Part shown: piece after piece, positions 56,616-64,000 of the stretch | Position numbering within the stretch: position 1 is the first letter of the stretch | Layout of the letters: each line of letters starts with the position of its first letter | Source of the DNA: VXNE01 sp965248075 | GTDB taxonomy: Bacteria > Pseudomonadota > Gammaproteobacteria > Pseudomonadales > Azotimanducaceae | Assembly: GCA_965248075.1 (NCBI GenBank) | Contig: CBDFIL010000003.1 | Coordinates: forward strand, 1,178,001-1,242,000 | Direction of reading: 5' to 3' | Length of the DNA stretch: 64,000 bases | The notes under the pieces: model-generated | The model's database searches: none | What the model was told of the DNA's origin: nothing | What the model saw: the letters and a program-made list of their open reading frames with translations, nothing else | Made by a program: the position numbers and the translations under genes

Positions 56616-58724
56616 CTACCGACCGAAATCCAGCCGGTAGGGCGGCAGCGACTGGAGGAGCGCGCTCCCGTACCGCGCCGTGACGATGCGCCGATCGAGC
56701 AGGGTGATCCGGCCGTGGTCCTCTTCGTGCCGGATCAGCCGACCACAAGCCTGGACGAGGCGCATCGCCGCGTCCGGAACCGCCACTTCGAAGAACGGAT
56801 TCCTGCCCTGGCTCTCGAGCCACTCCCCGAATGCCTGGTCGACCGGGTCTTCCGGAACGGAGAAGGGCAGCTTGGCGATGACGACATGGCGGCAGTAGTC
56901 GTTCGGCAGGTCGATGCCCTCCGCGAAGCTCGCGAGGCCGAGGAGGTAGCTCGGCTCGCCGGCATCGACCGCGGCCCGATGCGCCTCGAGGAGCGCCTGC
57001 TTTGAACGCGCGCCTTGCACCCGACAGTGCTCCGCCGTCTTCCGCGGCAGCGCCTCGCAGACGCCACGCAGTTGGCGCCACGACGAGAACAGCACCAGGG
57101 CGCTTTGCTCCAGGGCCAGGAGTTCCGGCAGGAGACGCGTGATTTCTTCCGTGTGGCCCGCGGCGTCGCGCGGGTCCGTGGTCATTGCCGGAACATGAAA
57201 GGCGGCCAGGCGCGCGAAATCGAACGGGCTTGGCACGAACTGGCGATCGGTGTCTTCGGGCAGGCCCGCTTTCTCGATGAAGCGGTCAAAGGTGCCCATC
57301 GCACGAAGCGTCGCAGACGTACACAGCGCCCCGTAGCACCGGTTCCAAAGCGCCTCCGCGAGGATCTGTCCCGGATCCAGCGGTGCCGAGACCACCTCGA
57401 GGTCCTCGCCGACCTCGAACCCGAGGCGCGCGACCCACCGCGCCGCGAAGCGGGGTTCTTCCGAGCTGTCCCCTTCCTGCGTCGCCGCGCGCGCGTAGTC
57501 GCGGAACACCCGCGCGTCGGACGCGGCCCGGCCCGCCAACTGACCCGCCACGCCCAGCCAGTCCTCCGCCTGCTCGGCGCGCTCCCAGCGTCGCTCGCCC
57601 ACCGATGCCTCTTCCAGGTATCCGTGCAGTGTTTCCAGGCGACCCGCCACGGTATCGAGATAACCCGCGAGCGCCCCGCTTGGCTCGGCCAGTTCTTCCG
57701 GGACCCGGCCCAGGGCGAACCGGTGATGGGCACGGTCGTCCGCCATGCGAACGAACTCGAACTGCCGCGCGATCCCCTCCACCTGCGCCACGAGTGCCCC
57801 CGCCGTTTCCAGTTCCGGCGTCAAGGCCGCCGCGAGGCGCACCAGTTCGCCGGGTCGGCCGAAACGCTGGGTGCAGGTCCCCGCCACCGTACCCGCCTGT
57901 TCCAACCACTGGGTGGCCCCCCGGAGCCGCGCGCGGTCCGTGAAATGCTGTTGCGCCCGCTCGGGGAAGTGATGTGCCTCGTCGAGAATGAAGATCGTCT
58001 CCTCCGTCTCCGGCAGGACCACGCCACCGCCGAGCGCCAGGTCCGCCAGCACGAGGTCGTGGTTCGCGACGATCACGTCCGCGTCCTCGACTGTGCGACG
58101 CGCCCGGAAGAACGGGCACTCCTGGAAGAACGTGCACCGGTTGTTGGTGCAGCCCCGGTGGTCGGTGGTCACGGCACTCCACGCCGCCGGTTCCACCCCG
58201 TCGTCCCACGAGTCGATCTCCCCGTTCCATTTGCCGGCCCCGAACCGATCGAGCATCTGCTCGTATACCTGGACCGCCTCCGGCCCCGGAAGTTCCGCCA
58301 GCGCCAGTTGCGCCTGCCCCTCGCCCCGCAGGCGGTCGTCGAGACGCTTCAGGCAGACATAGCGCCCGCGCCCCTTGGCCAGCGTCAGGCTGAAATCGAG
58401 GTTGGTATGGTCCCGGAGGTCCGGCAGGTCCCGGAAGACGACCTGTTCCTGCAAGGCGACCGTCGCGGTGCTGATGACCACCCGCTTGCCAAGCGCCTGT
58501 GCCAACGGGATGGCCGCGAGGCAGTACGCGGCTGTCTTGCCGGTGCCGGTGCCCGCTTCGATCACCGCGATGCGCGGCGCGGCGCCCCCGAAGGAACGGG
58601 CGACCTGGGCGATCATCTCGCGCTGGCCGCGGCGCGGCCGGAACCCGCGCGCCTCGAGCCAGGAGCGGTAGGCGCCCTGTATCTGGTCCTTGCGCTCGGC
58701 CGTCAAGGCATCGGAGGAGTCCAT
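56616..58724 (-). CDS. DinG-type ATP-dependent DNA helicase
   Basis: About 702 residues from ATG 58724 (frame open to 58847). Superfamily 2, XPD/DinG group: Walker A VIEAGTGTGKTAAYCLAAIP; iron-sulphur region with Cys in YVCLKRLDDR and GCTNNRCTFFQECPFFRARR; motif II FILDEAHHFPERAQ; later motifs SALVLFSSWRQLRGVCEALP and MRLVQACGRLIRHEEDHGRI. It unwinds DNA 5' to 3', with a [4Fe-4S] cluster in the family. DinG proper is damage-inducible in E. coli; YoaA is a close alternative. Confidence 0.92.
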   Translation of the reverse strand: MDSSDALTAERKDQIQGAYRSWLEARGFRPRRGQREMIAQVARSFGGAAPRIAVIEAGTGTGKTAAYCLAAIPLAQALGKRVVISTATVALQEQVVFRDLPDLRDHTNLDFSLTLAKGRGRYVCLKRLDDRLRGEGQAQLALAELPGPEAVQVYEQMLDRFGAGKWNGEIDSWDDGVEPAAWSAVTTDHRGCTNNRCTFFQECPFFRARRTVEDADVIVANHDLVLADLALGGGVVLPETEETIFILDEAHHFPERAQQHFTDRARLRGATQWLEQAGTVAGTCTQRFGRPGELVRLAAALTPELETAGALVAQVEGIARQFEFVRMADDRAHHRFALGRVPEELAEPSGALAGYLDTVAGRLETLHGYLEEASVGERRWERAEQAEDWLGVAGQLAGRAASDARVFRDYARAATQEGDSSEEPRFAARWVARLGFEVGEDLEVVSAPLDPGQILAEALWNRCYGALCTSATLRAMGTFDRFIEKAGLPEDTDRQFVPSPFDFARLAAFHVPAMTTDPRDAAGHTEEITRLLPELLALEQSALVLFSSWRQLRGVCEALPRKTAEHCRVQGARSKQALLEAHRAAVDAGEPSYLLGLASFAEGIDLPNDYCRHVVIAKLPFSVPEDPVDQAFGEWLESQGRNPFFEVAVPDAAMRLVQACGRLIRHEEDHGRITLLDRRIVTARYGSALLQSLPPYRLDFGR

Positions 58725-58908
58725 GCATCCCCGGTGTGCTGATGTGCGTCGCGCCTGGACCGCGACGAGTGCGCCAAGGATACGCTCGGCCGCCAGCGCC
58801 GGGGAGCAGCTATCCGCCCGGGCCGCAGTCGTCCTTTTCCCCTGCACACCTCATAGCCGATACTTCGCTACCGCCGTGTAGCCGGGTTCGCCTCCCGCAC
58901 CGGGTCGG

Positions 58909-59538
58909 TCAGAAGAACAGGAAACGCTTGCGCTTGAGCGAGTTCCGGCAGGCTGCAAGCTGTCCACCATAACGGCTCGCATTCGCGGCAACCTTGTCCG
59001 CGGCGCCCTTCAGCCAGGCGTTGCTCTTCCACCTGCCGCTGCGGTATCCGGACAGGCCCTCGTGATACGAGAGGTACAGGCCGCGCGCATCGTTGCGTGG
59101 AATGCCGAGGTGACGGTGTGCGCGGTCGAGATACCAGCCCACGAAGTCGATCGCGTCACCGAAGTCGTTGCGGTCCGCCCCGCGCCGGCCGGTTGCCCGC
59201 CGGTAGTCGGACCACGTCTCGTTGGTCGCCTGCGCGAAACCGTAGGCGCTCGAGGGACGCTTCCAGGGGATGACGAACAGCAGCTTCGTCCGGGCCGGGC
59301 GGGCGTTGTGCACGAAGCTCGACTCCTTGTAGGCAAACGCCATCATGACCGGGATCGGGATATTCCAGCGCTTCTCCGCGCGCAACGCGCCGCGGTACCA
59401 GGCCGGCTTTTCCTGGAAGATCGCACAGACGTCCCCGGGACGAGACGGCGTCGATGCGCAGGCCCCCGTGAGCAGGACGGCTCCGCCGAGGACCGCTGCC
59501 CGGAACCACGGTGACCCGCCCCGACGGGCCTCAGACAT
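58909..59538 (-). CDS. Transglycosylase SLT-domain lipoprotein
   Basis: 209 residues from ATG 59538, which overlaps the ligA stop (ATGTCTGA); an ATG at 59562 is also possible. The signal segment AAVLGGAVLLTGACASTP ends in a Cys that could be lipidated (TGAC is only a fair lipobox). The SLT-like domain has the catalytic Glu in MMAFAYKESSFVHNARP, SSAYGFAQATNETWSDYR, and the late LYLSYHEGLSGYRSG motif. It cuts peptidoglycan glycan strands in the periplasm. The gene is the last of the smc-zipA-ligA operon. Confidence 0.88.
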   Translation of the reverse strand: MSEARRGGSPWFRAAVLGGAVLLTGACASTPSRPGDVCAIFQEKPAWYRGALRAEKRWNIPIPVMMAFAYKESSFVHNARPARTKLLFVIPWKRPSSAYGFAQATNETWSDYRRATGRRGADRNDFGDAIDFVGWYLDRAHRHLGIPRNDARGLYLSYHEGLSGYRSGRWKSNAWLKGAADKVAANASRYGGQLAACRNSLKRKRFLFF

Positions 59539-61588
59539 CTTTCCCACGGTCGTTCCCTTCATGCCTGTCCAGTGTCTCCAGCAGTTCGGCCTCGTCGATG
59601 ACGGACACCGAGAGGCTCTCGGCCTGGGCGCGCTTGCTGCCCGCGCCGGGACCCGCCACGACTCGCGTCGTCTGCGTCGACACCGAGCCCGCCACCTTCG
59701 CGCCCAACGCGACCAGCCGCGCCTTCGCCCGGTTGCGGGTCATGCCCTCGAGCGACCCCGTGATCACCCAGGTCTGACCGGCCAGGGGCGTGGACGCCCG
59801 CCCTGCCGGGGCCGGCCACTCGACGCCTGCGCCAATCAGGTCGTCCACGACACGTCGATTGTGGTCCTCCGCGAAGAAGTCGCCGATGCGCGCGGCTACC
59901 ACCGGACCCACGTCGGGCACCTCCGCAAGCGACTCGGGCGATGCGGCGCGCAGGTCGTCCAGGTCTCGAAAGTGGCTCGCGAGGCTCTCCGCCGTCGCTT
60001 CTCCCACCTCCCGAATTCCGAGCGCGTAGATGAAACGGGCGAGCGTCGTCTGCTTGCTCGCCTGCAGCGCGTTCCAGAGGTTCTCCGCCGACTTCCGCCC
60101 CATGCGTTCAAGCCCTTCGAGGTCTTCGCGGGTCAGTCGAAAGAAATCGGACGGATCCTCGACCAGAGCCCCCTCGACGAGGTGGTCGATGAGCTTTTCC
60201 CCCATGCCTTCGATGTCCAGGGCGACGCGGGACGCGAAGTGCCGCAGACGCTCCTTGCGTTGGGCCGGGCAGGTCAGTCCGGCCGGGCACCGCGCAACCA
60301 CTTCGCCCTGGGGCCGCTCGATCGCCGTGCCGCAGGCAGGGCAGTACTCCGGCATGGTTATCCGCTCGAACCCGGCGAGCTCCTCGACGTGGGTGGGGCG
60401 CTTCGACTCGAGGACTCGCATCACCTGCGGTATGACATCCCCCGCCCGGTGTACCAGCACCGTGTCGCCGACCCGGAGGCCGAGGCGCACGACTTCGTCC
60501 ATGTTGTGCAGCGTCGCGTTGGAAACGGTCACACCGCCTACGAACACGGGCTCCAGTTTCGCGACCGGCGTGATCGCACCCGTGCGGCCCACCTGGAAGT
60601 CGACGCCGCGCAGCAGTGTCGTGGCTTCCTCGGAGGGGTACTTGAACGCGACGGCCCAACGCGGCTTGCGCGTGACGTTGCCGAGCGCTTCCTGCAGCGC
60701 GAAATCGTTCACCTTGACGACCACGCCATCGATCTCGTAGCCGAGATTCTCCCGGTCGGCCAGCAGCGTGCGGAAGTACTCCAGACACTCCCCGACACCC
60801 CTCGCCCGCGCGATCCGATCGTTGACGCACAGGCCCCAACCTCGAAAGGCCGCAAGGACCGTCCAATGGTCCGACGGTTCCCAACCGCCGCGCAGACCGG
60901 CGCTGTAGCAGAACATCGCCAGGGGCCGACTCGCGGTCAACCCGGGATCGAGTTGGCGCAGGCTGCCGGCCGCGGCATTGCGGGGATTGACGAGCGTGCG
61001 TTCTCCCGCCACGGCCGCCGCGTCATTGAAGGCACGAAACCCCTCGATGGGCATATAGACTTCGCCCCGCACCTCCACGAGTGCGGGGTATCCCTCGCCG
61101 AGGAGGCGTAGCGGAACGGTCGGCACGGTTCGGACATTCGCCGTGATGTCCTCGCCGGTCTGCCCGTCCCCACGCGTCGCGCCGCGGACAAGCACGCCGT
61201 TCTCGTAGATGAGACTGATCGCGACTCCGTCTATCTTGGGCTCGCAGGTGAACTCGAAGTCTCCCTCGTAGTCGACGCGATTTCGGCAGCGCTGCTCCCA
61301 CTCCGTGAACTCCACCTCCGCGAGGCACTTGTCCAGCGACAGCATCGGCAATTCGTGCGCAACGGGTTCGAAACCCGAGGACGGTTCGGCTCCGACACGC
61401 TGGGTCGGCGAATCCGGGACGATCAGGTCCGGATGCAGGTTCTCCAGCGCGACGAGCCGGGCGAACAGCACGTCATAGTCGGCGTCCGCGATCTCCGGAT
61501 CGTCCAGAACGTGATAGCGGTGCAGGTGATCCCGGAGTTGCGTCCGGAGTGCCGCGATCTCGGCCGCGGCGCTCCCGCGGTCACCCAT
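59531..61588 (-). CDS. ligA: NAD-dependent DNA ligase
   Basis: A 685-residue protein. Domain Ia (RYHVLDDPEIADADYDVLF), adenylation domain with the nucleotidyl Lys in CEPKIDGVAISL, OB fold, a Cys4 zinc finger (CPACGTAIERP; CPAGLTCPAQ), helix-hairpin-helix repeats (FIYALGIREVGEATAESLA) and BRCT domain (WVITGSLEGMTRNRAKARLV). It seals nicks in replication and repair. Its start overlaps zipA by 8 bp and its end overlaps the transglycosylase gene. Confidence 0.99.
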   Translation of the reverse strand: MGDRGSAAAEIAALRTQLRDHLHRYHVLDDPEIADADYDVLFARLVALENLHPDLIVPDSPTQRVGAEPSSGFEPVAHELPMLSLDKCLAEVEFTEWEQRCRNRVDYEGDFEFTCEPKIDGVAISLIYENGVLVRGATRGDGQTGEDITANVRTVPTVPLRLLGEGYPALVEVRGEVYMPIEGFRAFNDAAAVAGERTLVNPRNAAAGSLRQLDPGLTASRPLAMFCYSAGLRGGWEPSDHWTVLAAFRGWGLCVNDRIARARGVGECLEYFRTLLADRENLGYEIDGVVVKVNDFALQEALGNVTRKPRWAVAFKYPSEEATTLLRGVDFQVGRTGAITPVAKLEPVFVGGVTVSNATLHNMDEVVRLGLRVGDTVLVHRAGDVIPQVMRVLESKRPTHVEELAGFERITMPEYCPACGTAIERPQGEVVARCPAGLTCPAQRKERLRHFASRVALDIEGMGEKLIDHLVEGALVEDPSDFFRLTREDLEGLERMGRKSAENLWNALQASKQTTLARFIYALGIREVGEATAESLASHFRDLDDLRAASPESLAEVPDVGPVVAARIGDFFAEDHNRRVVDDLIGAGVEWPAPAGRASTPLAGQTWVITGSLEGMTRNRAKARLVALGAKVAGSVSTQTTRVVAGPGAGSKRAQAESLSVSVIDEAELLETLDRHEGNDRGKDV

Positions 61589-62804
61589 TCGCCGCGCGCA
61601 TCGACATTCTCTTGCGCGAAAACTCCACCATGCGTTGCTTGAAGTGCGACAGGGTCTGGCCCGTCAGCACCGACATGTTCTCGTCCTTCAGGTCGCCGCC
61701 GAGGGATTTGCCGATGTCCCGCGCCACGCGCAGCATGTCGTCGAGCACGGCCCCGGGCTGTTCGGGGCCCGGCAGCCGGAAGAAGAGCGACACGCCCGGG
61801 GTCTCCAGCGAGGCCATGTCCGAGAGGTCGAAGATGCCCGGTTCGACGGCGTTCGCAACGGAGAAACGCACCGCCCCGCTGACCGGATCCAGGCGATGGA
61901 AGATGTTCATGTCGCGGAACTTCAACGTATTGCGCATGAAGACTTCGAAGAGGTCCGCCCCGTTGAAGGATCCGCCGTTGCGCGCGAGCACATTGATTAC
62001 GAACACCTCTTCGGTGCCGAGGCCCGCCGCGCTCTCCGGTCCGCCGCTGCTCCAGGCGTGGTTCCGGTCCCGCGCGGACCGGTCCCGCGGGCTCGCGGAA
62101 GCCCGCTCCACGTTCCTGCCGACCGGCCTGCCGACCGGACGCTCCATCGTTCGCCGCACGGCGTCTCGTCCGCCGGCTGCAACTACCGCCGGCTCTTCGA
62201 CCTGCAGTGCATCTACTTCCGCTACTACCGCTACTACCTCTGCTACCGCCGCGACGACCGGGGGAATCGGCACTGCGCCGCCCACGATCGCAGGCTCACG
62301 CTCCACGCCTTTCGACGCCGCGCCGGCCGCGTCCACCGGCAGGACGGCCGCCGGGCTCGGGATGATCGGCGCCCCCGGCATCCGTCCCACGGGCGGAGCG
62401 TCGGACGGCACGATCGGTGTCGCCAGGACGTCCGCGACCTGCGCCACCGGCTCCGCAGTCGTGGCGTGCACGACCTCCTCCAGGCGCTCGCCAACGGATG
62501 CTTCGGCGATGGCATACACGTCCCGAGGCGCCGCAGCGGCAAACAGCGGCGACTCCAACTCCGCCACCTCCTCGACGGCGGGTTCCGGGGTGTTCCAGAG
62601 GCCGAGCGGCGCCTGGTCCATGGGGGACGGGACTACGCGCGGCGGCCCGAGGATGTCCCCATCCTCGTACTCCATCTCCGGGATGTCCGCGGCCAGATGC
62701 ACCGGCAAGCGGTCCCGCTTGGCTCGCCAGGTCAGCCACATCCCGTGAATCACGACGGCGGCTACCAGCAAACCGCCTACAATCAGGATCAAGTCCTTGT
62801 CCAT
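61581..62804 (-). CDS. zipA: Cell division protein ZipA
   Basis: A 407-residue protein. One N-terminal membrane helix (DLILIVGGLLVAAVVIHGMWL) with a short polar start; a variable Pro/Ala/Glu-rich linker (about 40-265) with a run of Val/Ala/Glu (VVAAVAEVVAVVAEVDALQV); and a C-terminal ZipA domain (EEVFVINVLARNGGSFNGAD, RLDPVSGAVRFSVANAVEPG, GVSLFFRLPGPEQPGAVLDD). It anchors FtsZ to the inner membrane during division. It lies between smc (54 bp gap) and ligA, the usual gammaproteobacterial order. Confidence 0.97.
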   Translation of the reverse strand: MDKDLILIVGGLLVAAVVIHGMWLTWRAKRDRLPVHLAADIPEMEYEDGDILGPPRVVPSPMDQAPLGLWNTPEPAVEEVAELESPLFAAAAPRDVYAIAEASVGERLEEVVHATTAEPVAQVADVLATPIVPSDAPPVGRMPGAPIIPSPAAVLPVDAAGAASKGVEREPAIVGGAVPIPPVVAAVAEVVAVVAEVDALQVEEPAVVAAGGRDAVRRTMERPVGRPVGRNVERASASPRDRSARDRNHAWSSGGPESAAGLGTEEVFVINVLARNGGSFNGADLFEVFMRNTLKFRDMNIFHRLDPVSGAVRFSVANAVEPGIFDLSDMASLETPGVSLFFRLPGPEQPGAVLDDMLRVARDIGKSLGGDLKDENMSVLTGQTLSHFKQRMVEFSRKRMSMRAANG

Positions 62805-62858
62805 GACATTCGTTCCGAACAGGTCTGTGGGGCTCCCCCTGGCCGCACCCCGACAGGT

Positions 62859-64000
62859 TCAAACCGCGGCCATGCTGGCCGCTTCTTCCATATCCACCGA
62901 GACCAGCCGGGACACCCCCGGTTCACTCATGGTCACGCCCAAAAGGTGATCCGCCATTTCCATGGTCAGCTTGTTGTGTGTGATCACCACGAACTGCACG
63001 TCCTTCGACATTCCGTGCAGAAGTTCCGCAAAACGCGCGACGTTGGCATCATCCAACGGCGCGTCGACTTCGTCCAACAGGCACACGGGGCTCGGATTGA
63101 GCTGGAAGATCGCAAAAATGAGTGCGATCGCCGCCAGCGCCTTCTCGCCGCCCGAGAGCATCTGTACGTTGGAATTGCTCTTGCCCGGCGGGCGCGCCAT
63201 GAAGCGCACCCCGGTGTCGAGGAGGTTCTCGCCGGTCAATTGGAGGTAGGCCTTGCCGCCGCCGAACACCTTCGGGAACACCGTTCCGAGGTGCACGTTC
63301 ACCTGTTCGAACGTGTGCCTGAACCGCGTCCGCGTCTCCGCGTCGATCCGGCCGATCGCGGACTGCAACGTTGCGAGCGCCTGCTCGAGATCTTCGTTCT
63401 GGGCGTCGAGGTACCGCTTGCGCTCGGATTCCTCGTCGAACTCCTCGATGGCGGCCAGGTTGATGGCGCCCAGTCGCGCGATGCGTCGTTCGATGGCTTC
63501 GAGCGACGCCACCCAGTCCCCTGCCGCGGCATCCTCCGGCAGGGTCGCCGCAAGCTCCCCGGCCGTGAAGCCAGTGTCGCGCAGCTGCTCGGCAAGGCCG
63601 GTTCGACGGGCCGACGCACCCTCTCGCTGCAGCTGCGCCTGTTGTACATGATCCCGCGCGACTTCGACTGCCTCTCCCGCCTCGTGGCGTTTGCCCGAGA
63701 GAACCGCAACTTCCGATTCGACGTCATCGAGTTGCCGACGCGACCGGGCCTGCCGCCTGGTCAGGGCGAGTCGCTCGCCGAGCTTTTCGTCGAGTGTTCG
63801 TTGCAGTTCCGGCAGGGGATGGAGGCTCTCTTCGATGCTCTCCCGCAGCCCATCCACGCGAGCGAGGAGATCGCCGCGCTGGCCGAGCAGCCGCTCGCGT
63901 GCCGTCCGCGCCGCATCGAGGTTGCCGGTGCGCCGCTGGTGTTCCAGACTCAGCGTGTGCAACCGATCCCGGCGCGCGGCCGCATGCGTGCGTGCGGCTT
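62859..64000 (-). CDS. smc: Chromosome segregation protein SMC, C-terminal part
   Basis: The frame is open to the window edge (about 380 residues seen of about 1,170). A coiled-coil arm (RRTGNLDAARTARERLLGQR and similar) leads into the C-terminal head domain: LGAINLAAIEEFDEESERKR, the signature VQMLSGGEKALAAIALIFAI, Walker B CLLDEVDAPLDDANVARFAE and the D-loop/switch FVVITHNKLTMEMADHLLGV. SMC dimers with ScpAB compact and align the chromosome. First of the smc-zipA-ligA operon. Confidence 0.97.
   Translation of the reverse strand, partial: AARTHAAARRDRLHTLSLEHQRRTGNLDAARTARERLLGQRGDLLARVDGLRESIEESLHPLPELQRTLDEKLGERLALTRRQARSRRQLDDVESEVAVLSGKRHEAGEAVEVARDHVQQAQLQREGASARRTGLAEQLRDTGFTAGELAATLPEDAAAGDWVASLEAIERRIARLGAINLAAIEEFDEESERKRYLDAQNEDLEQALATLQSAIGRIDAETRTRFRHTFEQVNVHLGTVFPKVFGGGKAYLQLTGENLLDTGVRFMARPPGKSNSNVQMLSGGEKALAAIALIFAIFQLNPSPVCLLDEVDAPLDDANVARFAELLHGMSKDVQFVVITHNKLTMEMADHLLGVTMSEPGVSRLVSVDMEEAASMAAV

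Overview
The window is high-GC chromosomal DNA, most likely from an uncultured gammaproteobacterium. Three things point there: the block infC-rpmI-rplT-pheS-pheT-ihfA-merR, the block smc-zipA-ligA (ZipA is essentially gammaproteobacterial), and two TonB receptors, which imply an outer membrane. The many dissimilatory genes (CoA transferase, acyl-CoA dehydrogenase, TRAP uptake, luciferase-like monooxygenase, PhyH, carotenoid oxygenase) suit a heterotrophic oligotroph. No rRNA is present, so no finer placement is offered.

Layout. 1-3923: end of a response regulator/PP2C phosphatase, a decayed circularly permuted ATP-grasp gene fused by deletion to a transglutaminase, and a UMF1-type MFS carrier. 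3945-4662: Phd/PIN toxin-antitoxin (TA) module 1. 4701-9150: a minus-strand catabolic operon (acyl-CoA dehydrogenase, hydratase, MFS carrier, CaiB-type CoA transferase). 9226-13693: TA modules 2, 3 and 4 around a DUF5916 outer-membrane protein. 13881-18426: a metallo-beta-lactamase-fold hydrolase, a small membrane protein and a two-subunit 2-oxoacid:acceptor oxidoreductase. 18608-23329: an accessory island with a Fic protein, a frameshifted ATP-grasp gene, a transposase remnant, tRNA-Pro and TA module 5. 23357-30539: a TRAP operon facing a second DctP-like protein and an amidohydrolase.

30602-36596 is the conserved translation block, preceded by tRNA-Val. It carries an unusual 12-bp minisatellite between pheS and pheT. 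36642-49453 is accessory and catabolic: a LytTR regulator, DUF2141 plus carotenoid oxygenase, two families of large tandem duplications, a CapD/WbpM-like sugar dehydratase, TonB receptor 1, a GST-like protein, LLM monooxygenase plus dienoyl-CoA isomerase, and PhyH. An IS110-type transposase follows (49250-50791), with candidate element ends about 1.4 kb apart. 51007-64000: hairpin repeats, TonB receptor 2, then uvrB, an unknown gene, a DinG-type helicase, a lytic transglycosylase lipoprotein, ligA, zipA and the C-terminal part of smc.

Themes: (1) five PIN-toxin modules plus a Fic protein in about 20 kb, most with a palindrome just upstream that looks like a private operator; (2) repeated frame damage in otherwise recognisable genes (CP-ATP-grasp, vapB, ATP-grasp, dctP2), which may be real decay or assembly error; (3) short palindromic repeat families placed directly after stop codons. 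Coordinates are of the coding sequence including the stop codon; starts were chosen by ribosome-binding site, domain start or overlap with the upstream gene.
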